Of a stretch of 64,000 nt of DNA, positions 41,371 through 50,188 are shown piece after piece. The stretch covers positions 1,999,501-2,063,500 of the forward strand of contig NZ_CP118166.1 in NCBI RefSeq assembly GCF_028748065.1, given 5' to 3'. How positions within the stretch are numbered: position 1 is the first letter of the stretch; each line of letters opens with the position of its first letter. Made by a program: the position numbers and the translations under genes. The notes under the pieces were generated by a model, which saw only the letters and a program-made list of their open reading frames with translations, searched no databases and was not told the DNA's origin. This DNA is from Hyphococcus flavus (GTDB taxonomy: Bacteria > Pseudomonadota > Alphaproteobacteria > Caulobacterales > Parvularculaceae).

Positions 41371-41883
41371 TTAGTCATCGACGCGGAAGCTGTCGTGGCA
41401 ATTCTTGCAGGCGCCGCCGATGCCCTGAACCGCTGAGGCAAGCGAGTCGGCGTCGCCGCTTTGTGCGGCTGTGTTCAATGCGGCGGCGGCCGTTTCAAAC
41501 CGCTCGACGGCGCTGGCGAATTCTTCCGGTTGTTCCCAGATGGTTGCGAGAGCTTCGGTATCGACGCCAAGCACGGGCGATGTCTCAGGCGGGAACCAGT
41601 CGCCGACTTGCGTCGATTGTTCTTCGATGAAGGCGGCAGCCGTTCTAACTGCATCCATATCAGGCGATCCGGCATTCATCTGATCACGGATGGTTTTGAA
41701 GGCGCCGCCGATGTCTTCCATGGCTTCGTGGCGTGTATCGGCAATCTCTTGCGCTGCTGCATCGACCGGGCCGCCGGTCTGCTCATTCGATGCGCTGTCG
41801 CCGCTTCCGCCGCAGGAGGCGATGAGAACAAGCGCCGCACCGGCGCCAAGTGATTTCAAGATGGCGGATGAAGTCGAAGACAT
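41371..41883 (-). CDS. Cytochrome c'/c556-type lipoprotein
   Basis: A 170-residue protein from ATG 41883 (MSSTSSAILKSLGAGAALVLIASC); the longer reading to 41982 has no coding character. The lipobox LIASC suggests membrane anchoring. The haem motif is at the C-terminus, ACKNCHDSFRVDD, CKNCH, as in cytochromes c' and c556 with a four-helix bundle. The N-terminal helices are consistent (DTRHEAMEDIGGAFKTIRDQMNAG). It pairs with the cytochrome b561-type gene just downstream. Confidence 0.9.
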   Translation of the reverse strand: MSSTSSAILKSLGAGAALVLIASCGGSGDSASNEQTGGPVDAAAQEIADTRHEAMEDIGGAFKTIRDQMNAGSPDMDAVRTAAAFIEEQSTQVGDWFPPETSPVLGVDTEALATIWEQPEEFASAVERFETAAAALNTAAQSGDADSLASAVQGIGGACKNCHDSFRVDD

Positions 41884-42017
41884 AGATTCTCCTTTTGCGG
41901 CGGGTTTCCGTGCAATGGGCGCACCATGACAGAAACGCGTGTGATAACGAATCGAACACGTGTGAGAGTAGAAAGGTCCCAATGCGCCGTCAAATCCGCA
42001 AAGAGCCGGCGAGACGT

Positions 42018-42335
42018 CTATTCCGCCGGCGTCAGCGGGTGCGTCTTGTCGATGGTCTTTTTGATCACCGGGGGCATGCGGTCGCGCCAGCGGCGGAGCT
42101 GCGCGTCAAGGTTGGGCCATTTGGTGCGCATGGTCCGGATCAGCCGCTGCACCGCCGGGATGTAAGGCGCGAGCAGCGCAAAACCGAGCGTCAGCATGAT
42201 CAGGCCGAGAGGAATAGGCAGGGGCAGGACAATCAGCCCTGCGATAACCAGCGTTGTTCCGGTAATCTGATGAACCAACGGCAACATGCCGAACAAAAAC
42301 TCCCCAGCGGCGACCGCCACGACGAAACTGTGCAC
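42018..42335 (-). CDS. Small membrane protein, possibly PGPGW-family-like
   Basis: A 105-residue protein with two or three hydrophobic spans (SFVVAVAAGEFLFGMLPLVHQI, GTTLVIAGLIVLPLPIPLGLIMLTLGFALLAP) and a basic tail (RLIRTMRTKWPNLDAQLRRWRDRMPP). The LPLPIPLG turn resembles the PGPG-type motif of a family of transmembrane proteins of unknown function, but not exactly. It lies alone between the cytochrome gene and ubiD. Function unknown. Confidence 0.6.
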   Translation of the reverse strand: MHSFVVAVAAGEFLFGMLPLVHQITGTTLVIAGLIVLPLPIPLGLIMLTLGFALLAPYIPAVQRLIRTMRTKWPNLDAQLRRWRDRMPPVIKKTIDKTHPLTPAE

Positions 42336-42529
42336 TGCAACGATGCAAATGGAAGCTGCTGCAACGCAACTTACTGCCCGACTAACGTAGGCTTCGGTCC
42401 CCCTACCGTAAAGTGCGCGGGCGAAAAATAGGTTAAATGGCGCTTCACATTTTATACAGGTTTGCCCGCGCGCCCCTTTGCGGTCACAAGACGCATGGGG
42501 CGGGCCGCATTTCCGCCATAAGGTAAGCC
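42336..42529. other. Intergenic region upstream of ubiD
   Basis: 194 nt between the membrane protein gene and the ubiD start. I see a TATACA-like motif near 42453 and a purine-rich segment (ATAAGGTAAGCC) before the ATG, but no gene, RNA or clear repeat. Confidence 0.4.
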
Positions 42530-44071
42530 ATGTCCTATCAATCCCTTCGCGACTTTATCGGCAAACTCGAATCGGCTGGCGAACTGATCCGCGTATCTGA
42601 ACCCGTGGCGGTGAAGCTCGAGATGACGGAGATCCAGACGCGATTGCTGGCGGCGGGCGGCCCGGCGGTGTTGTTCGAACAGCCGGTGATGGATGACGGA
42701 TCGATCAGCCCCATGCCGGTGCTGGTTAACCTTTTCGGCACGGTTAAGCGCGTCGCCATGGGGGTGACCCTTGAGGGCAAGGAACGAACGACCGCCGGAG
42801 AGCTGCGCGAGGTAGGCGAGCTGCTGGCGTTCCTGCGCCAGCCCGAACCGCCGGGCGGATTGAAAGACGCGCTTGAAATGCTGCCGCTCGCCAAAACCGT
42901 CATGGCGATGAAACCGGCGTCACGGGATTGGGGCGCGCCGTGCCAGGAAGTGGTGAAGACCGGCGACGACATCAATCTCGACGAACTGCCGATCCAGACC
43001 TGCTGGCCAGGGGAGCCGGCGCCGTTGATCACCTGGCCACTGGTGGTGACCAAAGGGCCGGGGACGCGGCGCGAAGACGATTACAATCTCGGCATCTACC
43101 GCATGCAAAAACTCGGGCGCGACAAAACCATCATGCGCTGGCTGAAACATCGCGGCGGCGCGCAGCATCACCAGCGGTGGGGCAAGGAAAAATCTGAACC
43201 CCTACCGGCGGCGGCGGTCATCGGCGCCGACCCGGGAACCATTCTCGCCGCTGTGACGCCGGTGCCCGATACGCTGTCGGAATACCACTTCGCTGGGCTG
43301 ATGCGCGGGAAGAAAGTCGATCTCGTCGATTGCAAGACGCAACCGCTCAAAGTTCCGGCGGAGGCGGAGATCGTGCTCGAAGGGTACGTCTCACTGGATG
43401 ATTACGCCGATGAAGGTCCGTATGGGGATCATACGGGGTATTATAATTCGGTCGAACGGTTCCCGGTGTTTACCATTACTGCGATCACGCACCGGAAAAA
43501 CCCCATTTATCTGTCGACGTTCACGGGCCGCCCGCCGGATGAGCCGAGCGTCCTGGGCGAGGCGCTGAACGAGGTGTTCATCCCCCTCCTGCAACAGCAG
43601 TTTCCTGAAATTACCGATTTCTGGCTACCGCCCGAGGGGTGCAGCTATCGCATCGCGGTCATCAGTATGAAGAAAGCCTATCCCGGTCACGCCAAGCGGG
43701 TGATGATGGGCGCGTGGTCGTATCTGCGCCAGTTCATGTATACGAAATGGGTGATCGTCGTTGATGACGACATCAATGCGCGTGATTGGAAAGACGTGAT
43801 GTGGGCGGTGTCCACAAAGATGGACCCGGCCCGCGACATCACGGTTATTGAAAACACGCCCATAGATTATCTCGACTTCGCCTCGCCCGAGAGCGGCCTC
43901 GGCTCCAAAATCGGCCTCGATGCGACCGACAAACTCCCGCCCGAAACAAACCGCGAATGGGGCGCGGAAATTAGAATGGACGACGACGTGATCAAGCGCG
44001 TCGATGAAATGTGGGAGCGACTGGGCCTGCCGGGAAGCGGCAAAGGGGGTTTGGGAAAAATCATAACTTAG
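42530..44071 (+). CDS. ubiD: UbiD family decarboxylase
   Basis: A 513-residue prenylated-FMN-dependent decarboxylase; the best known member removes the carboxyl of 3-octaprenyl-4-hydroxybenzoate in ubiquinone synthesis. The N-terminus [35 protein letters not shown] leads to the split-barrel core with the metal/prFMN region: [105 protein letters not shown]. The E-x-P and GDHTGYY motifs are intact. Full length. The prFMN synthase ubiX is not in the window. Confidence 0.96.
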   Translation: MSYQSLRDFIGKLESAGELIRVSEPVAVKLEMTEIQTRLLAAGGPAVLFEQPVMDDGSISPMPVLVNLFGTVKRVAMGVTLEGKERTTAGELREVGELLAFLRQPEPPGGLKDALEMLPLAKTVMAMKPASRDWGAPCQEVVKTGDDINLDELPIQTCWPGEPAPLITWPLVVTKGPGTRREDDYNLGIYRMQKLGRDKTIMRWLKHRGGAQHHQRWGKEKSEPLPAAAVIGADPGTILAAVTPVPDTLSEYHFAGLMRGKKVDLVDCKTQPLKVPAEAEIVLEGYVSLDDYADEGPYGDHTGYYNSVERFPVFTITAITHRKNPIYLSTFTGRPPDEPSVLGEALNEVFIPLLQQQFPEITDFWLPPEGCSYRIAVISMKKAYPGHAKRVMMGAWSYLRQFMYTKWVIVVDDDINARDWKDVMWAVSTKMDPARDITVIENTPIDYLDFASPESGLGSKIGLDATDKLPPETNREWGAEIRMDDDVIKRVDEMWERLGLPGSGKGGLGKIIT

Positions 44072-44097
44072 AACTAAAAAATTGAGAACACACGTGT

Positions 44098-44769
44098 ATG
44101 CATGAATCACTAAGAGAAATTCCAGGACGTATTTTGGAAACTGGATTGGCTGCTCTTGCGCAAGCAAATATGCATGCTGTTTTTTGTGATCCGGGAAATG
44201 AGCATTGGGAGCGTATTTCAGTATTAAATGCAGCTTTGGCAGGAGAACTAGTATTAAAAGCGATTATTGCAAGGGAGCATCCGTTATTGATATTTCGTGA
44301 CTTGTTTGGTTTGGATGACACTACATCTGACGATCTTGATATAAATTTGCTTATTAAAAAAGGGAGAACGTATAATTTTGAACGGCTACCTAATTTATTA
44401 TGGGTGGCTGTAGGAGAAAGAATTCCAGATAGTAAACTTTACGAAGAAATTCAGAAAGTACGAAATTCAATTCAGCATTTCTGCGTTCCTGAGCACCCAG
44501 ATTTGCGAATGTTATCGTTAGAGTTCATTTATAAAAATATAGACCCGCTTTTAGAAAAGCATTTTGATATGTGTGCGATTGATTTTCATGAAGATCATAT
44601 GATTGGATATGATTATATTGTAGATTGTTTAATTTCGCGCGAAATACTTTTCAATATTCCAAAAGAGTTTGAAGTTCATAAGATCAATTTGGAAGATCGG
44701 TTTTCTTCATGCACTTCTGTATACCGGAGTGAGATGCAAAAGCGCATTCAGAATAAGGCTGATAACTAG
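44098..44769 (+). CDS. Orphan HEPN-like protein, AT-rich
   Basis: A 223-residue protein in a stretch clearly richer in A and T than its neighbours, a sign of horizontal acquisition. Helices predominate. A charged N-terminal helix pair contains ALAGELVLKAIIAREHP, and the C-terminal side of the core has EIQKVRNSIQHFC, an R-x4-H signature (R122 and H127) of the kind that forms the RNase centre in HEPN domains. The later half (YIVDCLISREILFNIPKEFEVHKINLEDRFSSC) is unassigned. HEPN proteins are often toxins or defence effectors, and no obvious nucleotidyltransferase antitoxin is next to it. The function is inference. Confidence 0.65.
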   Translation: MHESLREIPGRILETGLAALAQANMHAVFCDPGNEHWERISVLNAALAGELVLKAIIAREHPLLIFRDLFGLDDTTSDDLDINLLIKKGRTYNFERLPNLLWVAVGERIPDSKLYEEIQKVRNSIQHFCVPEHPDLRMLSLEFIYKNIDPLLEKHFDMCAIDFHEDHMIGYDYIVDCLISREILFNIPKEFEVHKINLEDRFSSCTSVYRSEMQKRIQNKADN

Positions 44770-44857
44770 CAATCAATCTTTTTCCGCAAGTTTCTCCACT
44801 TCCTTACGCTCCCCTTTGGGAAGGGTTCAGTCACCATATAGCGCACCTACCGTTCTC

Positions 44858-44961
44858 CCCGCTCACCCCGGCGAAAGCCGGGGCCCAGCTAAACATGATA
44901 ATGCCGGGCGGAGCCCGTCTTTCCGTTTGACTGGATCCCGGCTTTCGCCGGGATGAGCGGA
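44858..44961. repeat. REP/MITE-like long inverted repeat
   Basis: Two ~30-bp arms, about 45 nt apart, are near-perfect complements: left CCGCTCACCCCGGCGAAAG... and right ...CTTTCGCCGGGATGAGCGG. The second arm encodes (in one frame) IPAKAGIQ, a known family of intergenic palindromic elements in alphaproteobacteria. Such elements are usually repeated many times in one genome, and this is the only copy in the window. Confidence 0.8.
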
Positions 44962-45066
44962 TGGTTTTTCTCACAAGTGATTGCTCTGTTCGTAAACGGA
45001 GGAGGAGAAAGACGTTTATATCGCCAGAACAGGCGGGAGCCGTTCATGATACCACGGAAAAATAGT

Positions 45067-45086
45067 TGGTGGACGGCCGTCCACCA
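45067..45086. promoter_or_regulatory. Perfect 20-bp palindrome followed by a T-run
   Basis: TGGTGGACGG/CCGTCCACCA is an exact palindrome followed by CTTTTTTA. It might act as a terminator (20-bp palindromic DNA makes a hairpin only with a tiny loop) or as a binding site for a dimeric regulator. It stands alone in the non-coding region. Confidence 0.5.
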
Positions 45087-45205
45087 CTTTTTTAGCGGTC
45101 CTATACTCGCGGCCGTGATGAGATCAACTGACACAGTTCCATCGGCTTTTGCGTCTGCCGTGCTTACGCGTGAACAGTCCGTGTGCGCCGAAAAGGCGAG
45201 CAAAA

Positions 45206-45241
45206 TGTTGCACAACAAATTTTTTAAAGTTGTACAACTTT
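45206..45241. promoter_or_regulatory. Paired GTTGNACAAC palindromes
   Basis: TGTTGCACAACA (45206-45217) and AAAGTTGTACAACTTT (45226-45241) are perfect palindromes sharing the GTTG[CT]ACAAC core, with a third partial copy TGTACAACA near 45292. Tandem copies of a palindromic core on one DNA face suggest an operator array of an unknown regulator. Confidence 0.45.
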
Positions 45242-45330
45242 CCCCGCAACGCCTTGCCCCAGGCCAAACAGAAGAGACGGGAGAGGGGCCGCTGTACAAC
45301 ATTATCGTGCGGCGAACGCGCGCTGAGGTT

Positions 45331-46197
45331 TCAGCTTCGCGCTTTCACCGCGTCATCGACGAGGGCCAGAAACGCTTCCGGGTCTTGCGCCTTTTCAAGC
45401 GCGCGGGCGGAAATGGTGACGCCCCAGTTATCGGCGATGGCTTTATAGCGGGGGAAGCGCCAGTCGATCAGGCGGGCGAACCCCCAGCGAATGAACGCAT
45501 CGGGGTCGACGTCAGCTTCGGCGAGGCCGGTTTCCTTTCGGTAATCGGCCCAGACGCCGCGCAGAAAGTCCTCATTATAATACATGGGCTTCGGCGCTTT
45601 ATCGAAACGGGCTTTCAGCGCATCGGCATGCGCAGCGTCGCCCTCGATATAAACGATCAGGCAGCAGCCGGAGAGGGCGGTGAGCACCGGGTCGCTCGGG
45701 TCTTCGGCGTCGACCACTTCGCAGATCGACCCGCTCGTGTCGGCGATGAAATGTTCATAGCCGTAAATCGCGCGGGCTTTTTCGATGAAGGCGCCCGTAT
45801 CGTTCATGGCGCGGGTTTCAGCCTCGCGGTGCTGACGCTGGCGGCGAACATAATCGTCAAACGCGATGCCGCCTTTCGTCGGGTCGCCGGGCTTGCCGAG
45901 ATAGGTTGAAAGGGGATCGAGATTGTCGAAGGTAATGTTGGAGGAAATATAGATCGAGTCAGACAACAGAAGGTCGCGCAGCAGTGGCGTCTTCATCGCC
46001 TCGCGTTTGAAATTATCGACTATCGCCTCGTCCATGTAACGGGTGCCAATGCGGTAATCGACGGAGTAATGAAACCAGCGGGCTTCCCGCCGCAAGAGTG
46101 AGGCGATGCGCGTTTTGCCGACGCCGGACATGCCAAGCACGGCGATCGGATCGCCCCGCTTGTATGTTGCTAACGCTTTTTTCGCCTGTTCAAACAT
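45331..46197 (-). CDS. P-loop ATPase of unknown function
   Basis: A 288-residue protein with a Walker A motif IAVLGMSGVGKTRIASLL (residues about 18-35), and a possible Walker B further on (GYEHFIADTSGSICEV). The rest is rich in charged helices (DDYVRRQRQHREAETRAMNDTGAFIEKARAIYGYEHF) without a further recognisable domain. Homologous sequences are annotated ATPase in alphaproteobacteria. It could be a kinase-like nucleotide-binding protein. It lies beside the tRNA-Lys gene, convergent with no neighbour. Confidence 0.75.
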   Translation of the reverse strand: MFEQAKKALATYKRGDPIAVLGMSGVGKTRIASLLRREARWFHYSVDYRIGTRYMDEAIVDNFKREAMKTPLLRDLLLSDSIYISSNITFDNLDPLSTYLGKPGDPTKGGIAFDDYVRRQRQHREAETRAMNDTGAFIEKARAIYGYEHFIADTSGSICEVVDAEDPSDPVLTALSGCCLIVYIEGDAAHADALKARFDKAPKPMYYNEDFLRGVWADYRKETGLAEADVDPDAFIRWGFARLIDWRFPRYKAIADNWGVTISARALEKAQDPEAFLALVDDAVKARS

Positions 46198-46286
46198 CGC
46201 TGTCTCTTGCGTTCAAGGGATAGCATAAGAGCGCGAAAATCCTAGGCAGGCGTTAATGGCTGGAAGCTGCGCGTTTCGGGGAAAAG

Positions 46287-46362
46287 TGGTGAGCCCTGAT
46301 GGATTCGAACCATCGACCTACTGATTAAAAGTCAGTTGCTCTACCAACTGAGCTAAGGGCCC
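46287..46362 (-). tRNA. tRNA-Lys (anticodon TTT)
   Basis: A full cloverleaf on the minus strand: acceptor GGGCCCT pairs with AGGGCTC, the D arm is AGCTCAGTTGGTAGAGC, the anticodon loop is CTTTTAA within ACTGACTTTTAATCAGT, then variable loop and T arm GATGGTTCGAATCCATC, ending A plus encoded CCA. The TTT anticodon reads AAA/AAG lysine codons. 73 nt without CCA. Confidence 0.97.
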
Positions 46363-46410
46363 ACTTCAGCCCCCGAACGCGACGTCTATAAAGACTTTTC
46401 CGGCAAACAA

Positions 46411-46442
46411 AAGCCGCTCACGCGACAAACCGTGGAGCGGCG
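46411..46442 (-). terminator. Probable terminator downstream of tgt
   Basis: On the minus strand GCCGCTC and GAGCGGC, with a few extra CACG/CGTG pairs, form a hairpin followed by TTTTGTTTG, about 80 nt after the tgt stop. A modest T-run, so a likely but not certain terminator for the queA-tgt transcript. Confidence 0.6.
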
Positions 46443-46521
46443 ATACGCCTCGGAAGGCGCGGAACATAGGAGCGGGAACCGGCGCGGTCAACCGATTCGG
46501 CCGCGCAAAACGCCGCTGATT

Positions 46522-47649
46522 TCAAACAAGCGTTTCGCCGGTTTCGGATTTGAAGTTTTCGATATAGGCGGCGAGGCGCGCCGAGGCGATGGCTTCTCGC
46601 AGCCCAGACATAAGGTCCTGATAATATTGCAGATTGTGCCAGGTCAGCAGCATCGGCCCCAGATATTCGCCAGCCTTGAACAGGTGGTGAAGGTAGGCTT
46701 TGGAATAATCCCGGCTCGCCGGGCAGTCGCTTTCGGGATCGAGCGGTTCGGGATCTTCAGCGAAAATCGCGTTCTTGATGTTGATCGCGCCGGTTTTTGT
46801 CCACGCCTGTCCGTGCCGCCCTGACCGGGTCGGCGCGACACAGTCGAACATGTCAACGCCGCGTGCGACGGCGCCGACAATGTCCGCCGGTTTGCCGACG
46901 CCCATGAGGTAACGCGGTTTGTCAGCAGGCATGTGCGGGCAGGTGAAATCGAGAACGCGGAACATTTCCTCGCGGCCTTCGCCAACCGCAAGCCCGCCGA
47001 TGGAATATCCGGGGAAATCGATTTCAATCAGCTTGTCGAGGCTTTCGCGGCGCAGGTCTTCGTAGTTGGCGCCTTGCACGATGCCGAACAGCGCCTGGCC
47101 GGGCTTGGACAGTTCTTCGAAGGCGCGTTTTGAGCGTTCCGCCCAGCGCGCCGACAGCAACATGGATTCTCGCGCCTTGTCGTGTTCGATGGGGATGGCC
47201 GGGCATTCGTCGAGCTGCATTTGAATGTCAGAACCGAGAAGACATTGAATTTCGATAGACCGTTCCGGCGTCAGCATGTGACGCGAACCGTCAATATGAG
47301 ATTGAAAGGAAACCCCATCTTCCGTCAGTTTACGGAGTTTTGAAAGCGACATGACCTGAAATCCGCCAGAATCCGTGAGGATCGGACGAGACCAGTTCAT
47401 GAATTGATGCAGACCGCCAAGTTTCGCCACACGCTCAGCCGTCGGGCGCAGCATCAGGTGATACGTATTGCCCAGAACAATATCAGCGCCGGTCGCGCGA
47501 ACATGCTCGGGCAACATCGCCTTTACTGTTCCCGCCGTACCGACTGGCATGAAAGCAGGCGTTCTGATCTCGCCGCGCGGTGTTTTGATAACACCGGTTC
47601 GCGCGGCGCCGTCAGTGGCGTTTACAGAAAGAGAGAAAGGTTCAGTCAT
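46522..47649 (-). CDS. tgt: Queuine tRNA-ribosyltransferase (tRNA-guanine transglycosylase)
   Basis: A 375-residue Tgt that swaps guanine-34 of GUN-anticodon tRNAs for preQ1 or queuine. Catalytic features are present: [33 protein letters not shown] (Asp base), [10 protein letters not shown], and the nucleophile region [18 protein letters not shown]. Odd point: the usual zinc site CxCxxC...H is changed. The equivalent region reads [17 protein letters not shown], so only one of three Cys remains, with Ser at the other two positions. It may be a lineage variant or a zinc-poor enzyme. Its start overlaps the queA stop. Confidence 0.95.
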   Translation of the reverse strand: MTEPFSLSVNATDGAARTGVIKTPRGEIRTPAFMPVGTAGTVKAMLPEHVRATGADIVLGNTYHLMLRPTAERVAKLGGLHQFMNWSRPILTDSGGFQVMSLSKLRKLTEDGVSFQSHIDGSRHMLTPERSIEIQCLLGSDIQMQLDECPAIPIEHDKARESMLLSARWAERSKRAFEELSKPGQALFGIVQGANYEDLRRESLDKLIEIDFPGYSIGGLAVGEGREEMFRVLDFTCPHMPADKPRYLMGVGKPADIVGAVARGVDMFDCVAPTRSGRHGQAWTKTGAINIKNAIFAEDPEPLDPESDCPASRDYSKAYLHHLFKAGEYLGPMLLTWHNLQYYQDLMSGLREAIASARLAAYIENFKSETGETLV

Positions 47650-48694
47650 GGTTCAATTCTAAAAGACAAGCGTCGCCATAGGAGTAAAATCGGTACTGTT
47701 GGTCGATAGCATGAGCGTAAGCGGATTTCATTGTTTCAGTTCCCGCGAATGCGCAGACAAGCATAAACAACGTCGAACGCGGCAGGTGGAAATTCGTCAT
47801 CAGCATATCGGCGCTTTTAATGCGATAGCCCGGCGTGATGAAAATATCGGTTTCGTTCGCGAACGGGCGAACAATGCCGTTTTCATCGACGGCGCTTTCC
47901 ATCAGGCGCAGCGAGGTTGTTCCGACAGCGATAATGCGTCCTCCTTTGGCGCGCGTTGTATTGATAAGTTCCGACTGCTCTTGGGTGATTTCACCCCACT
48001 CGGCATGCATTTTGTGATTAGTGGTGTCTTCGACTGATACAGGCAGAAATGTTCCGGCTCCGACATGCAGGGTTATAGAAACATGCTGAATGTCATTTGC
48101 TTCAAGGTGATCGAGCAGTTGCGGCGTGAAGTGCAGGCCGGCGGTAGGGGCCGCGACGGAACCAGCCTCGTCTGCAAACATTGTCTGATAGTTTTTCCGG
48201 TCCGTTTCATTCGCCGGGCGTTTGCGGGCAATGTATGGCGGCAGCGGCATTACGCCAGCTTGTTCGAGAGCAGTCTGGAATTTTTCGGGTGCAACATTGA
48301 ACGCTAATTCCGCTTCGGCGCCGTCGCGCTTTTTTACAGTGGCGGATAGCGCGTCGGAAAAAATGATGACGTCTTCGTCTTTCAACCGCTTCGCTGGTCG
48401 AACGAATGCGCGCCAGGAACCGCCGCCAAGGTCTTTATGCAAGGTCGCTTCAATAGAAACAGGTTTTCCACCGCAGCGCGCGGCACGCTTTCCAAAAAGC
48501 TGCGCCGGGATGACTTTCGTGTCGTTAGTCACGAGGAGGTCGCCGCGTTTAAGGATTGAAGGCAATTCGCGAACAACACGGTCATCAAGCCCGTTCTGAC
48601 GTACATGCAGCAGGCGCGCGGAATCGCGTGGCGAGGCCGGTGTCAACGCAATGCGCTCCGGCGGCAACTCAAAATCGAAAAGGTCTACGCGCAT
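47642..48694 (-). CDS. queA: S-adenosylmethionine:tRNA ribosyltransferase-isomerase
   Basis: A 350-residue QueA, which moves the ribosyl group of SAM onto preQ1-tRNA to give epoxyqueuosine. The N-terminus [27 protein letters not shown] and blocks [105 protein letters not shown] and [18 protein letters not shown] are all family features. Full length. Overlaps tgt by 8 nt; with queF nearby this gives three enzymes of queuosine synthesis. Confidence 0.96.
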   Translation of the reverse strand: MRVDLFDFELPPERIALTPASPRDSARLLHVRQNGLDDRVVRELPSILKRGDLLVTNDTKVIPAQLFGKRAARCGGKPVSIEATLHKDLGGGSWRAFVRPAKRLKDEDVIIFSDALSATVKKRDGAEAELAFNVAPEKFQTALEQAGVMPLPPYIARKRPANETDRKNYQTMFADEAGSVAAPTAGLHFTPQLLDHLEANDIQHVSITLHVGAGTFLPVSVEDTTNHKMHAEWGEITQEQSELINTTRAKGGRIIAVGTTSLRLMESAVDENGIVRPFANETDIFITPGYRIKSADMLMTNFHLPRSTLFMLVCAFAGTETMKSAYAHAIDQQYRFYSYGDACLLELNHD

Positions 48695-48736
48695 GCTTGT
48701 CTTTCAACAGTGAAAGGCTCGTTTAGCGCGGATGGC

Positions 48737-49570
48737 CTAGATCGAATAGGTGTCGTAGTAAAAGTTTTGGTCCATCGTTTCCGACGGGCTTTGTTCTGCA
48801 CACGCGCCCACAGGCTTTGCAGGTACGCCAGCGACTGTGCAGTGAGGTTCGACCGCTTTTAAAACAACGCTGCCGGCCGCGACCTTGGCGCCTTCGCCCA
48901 CCTCGATGTTGCCCAATACTTTCGCGCCCACGCTGATGAGCGCGCCGCGGCGGATTTTCGGATGACGGTCGCCTTCATCCTTGCCTGTGCCGCCAAGCGT
49001 CACATTTTGAAGGATTGAAACATCGTCTTCTACAACCGCGGTTTCGCCAATGACGACGCCAGTTGCGTGATCGATGAATACGCCTTTGCCGATTTTCGTA
49101 GCCGGGTGAATATCGACGGCGAAAAGCTCTGACATGCGGCTTTGCAAATAAAGCGCCAGAGGCTTGCGGTCGTGACGCCATAGCCAGTTAGCGGTTTTTT
49201 GCGCCTGCAGAGCCTGATAGCCTTTGTAATAAAGAAAAGGCTGCATGTAATCGTGACATGCGGGATCGCGATTGAACGCGGCACGCAAATCGAAAAGCGC
49301 CGCTTCGACAATCTGCGGCTCGCGTTCATAAGCTTCCGCGCACACTTCTCGCCAGAGCATGGCGTTCATCTCAAGGTCGGAAAGTTTCTGCGCCAGACGA
49401 TAGGAGAGGGCGGCTTTGAACGTCTCATGATTCAAGATTGTCGCGTGGAGAAAGCTGGCGAGCACAGGTTCTGACGCCGCTGCCGTTGCAGCCTCAACCC
49501 GCATGCGCGACCAGGTTTGCTCACTTGTAAGTGCGACCACGTTTGAAGAATTCGCTGAAGGCTCTGACAT
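48737..49570 (-). CDS. cysE: Serine O-acetyltransferase
   Basis: A 277-residue CysE, making O-acetylserine for cysteine synthesis. The N-terminal helical domain (about 1-140, with EVCAEAYEREPQIVEAALFDLRAAFNRDPACHDYMQPFLYYKGYQALQAQKTANWLWRH) is followed by the left-handed beta-helix: FAVDIHPATKIGKGVFIDHATGVVIGETAVVEDDVSILQNVTLGGTGKDEGDRHPKI, with the catalytic Asp/His pair. Hexapeptide repeats continue to VGAKVLGNIEVGEGAKVAAGSVVL. Normal length. It stands between queA and the NUDIX gene with gaps of 42 and 18 nt. Confidence 0.95.
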   Translation of the reverse strand: MSEPSANSSNVVALTSEQTWSRMRVEAATAAASEPVLASFLHATILNHETFKAALSYRLAQKLSDLEMNAMLWREVCAEAYEREPQIVEAALFDLRAAFNRDPACHDYMQPFLYYKGYQALQAQKTANWLWRHDRKPLALYLQSRMSELFAVDIHPATKIGKGVFIDHATGVVIGETAVVEDDVSILQNVTLGGTGKDEGDRHPKIRRGALISVGAKVLGNIEVGEGAKVAAGSVVLKAVEPHCTVAGVPAKPVGACAEQSPSETMDQNFYYDTYSI

Positions 49571-49588
49571 GAGCTTATTCTCCTATGT

Positions 49589-50188
49589 TCAGGCGCGTCC
49601 CGCAAGCAGATGCCCGGAAATAGGGGCTGGCGTCTCGCCTCGCAAGGCTTTGACGTGTGCGCTGAGCGTCATCACGATCGTGAGACTGTCGGTTATCTCG
49701 CCCGTCATCACCATTTCTAACAAGTCTTTATAGAAAACCCATTTTATGGTTAACGCTTCGGAAGCTTCTGGCTTGGCTTCGCCTTGTGTTAAATCCCATG
49801 CGAGAAAGCAAACTGCCCGTTCGTCAGTAACTGAGTTTGATACATCGAACGTGCTAAGTTGCTCCCATGATGCGGCAGTCAGGCCGGTTTCTTCAGTAAG
49901 TTCGCGCTTCGCTGATGCTTGAGCGGTGATATTGAGCGGACCGCCTCCTTCGGGCAGTTCCCAGCTATACCGATCAAGCGGAAAGCGGTGCTGACCGACC
50001 AGCGGAACCTTGCCGTCAGCATTAATCGGCATAACGCCAATCGCAAGGTTCTTAAACCGAACGACGCCATATTCCCCGGGAGAGCCGTCGGGATGCGTAA
50101 TGCTGTGATCAACAATACTGATCCACGGGTTGTCAAAAACCGTTGATTTTGACTTTACACGCCAAGGTCCAACTTTGTCTGAGGTCAC
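49589..50188 (-). CDS. NUDIX hydrolase
   Basis: A 199-residue NUDIX enzyme, ADP-ribose pyrophosphatase-like. The Nudix box is recognisable as ELPEGGGPLNITAQASAKRELTEETGLTAAS, with the REx2EExG signature represented as RELTEETG. Surrounding blocks VVRFKNLAIGVMPINADGKVPLVGQHRFPLDRYSWELPEGG are typical of the ADPR/nudix groups. The exact substrate is uncertain. The start overlaps the cyclophilin gene stop by 4 nt, so it is the second of the pair. Confidence 0.9.
   Translation of the reverse strand: MTSDKVGPWRVKSKSTVFDNPWISIVDHSITHPDGSPGEYGVVRFKNLAIGVMPINADGKVPLVGQHRFPLDRYSWELPEGGGPLNITAQASAKRELTEETGLTAASWEQLSTFDVSNSVTDERAVCFLAWDLTQGEAKPEASEALTIKWVFYKDLLEMVMTGEITDSLTIVMTLSAHVKALRGETPAPISGHLLAGRA

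Larger units (their letters stand above)
44770..45330. other. 561-nt intergenic region with REP-like repeat and palindromes
   Basis: No credible gene: the frames here on both strands are short or antisense, and one minus-strand frame contains HPLIPAKAGIQ, the usual translation of alphaproteobacterial palindromic repeats. It contains a long imperfect inverted repeat, a 20-bp palindrome and a 16-bp palindrome (listed separately). Confidence 0.7.

Noticed and set aside
44889-45302. Minus-strand frame containing HPLIPAKAGIQ
   Set aside because: That peptide is the typical translation of an intergenic palindromic repeat; the frame covers the repeat and palindromes rather than a gene.
44953-45909. 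318-residue frame on the plus strand
   Set aside because: Runs across the palindrome region into the antisense of the P-loop gene; no domain, and the P-loop gene is the real coding strand.
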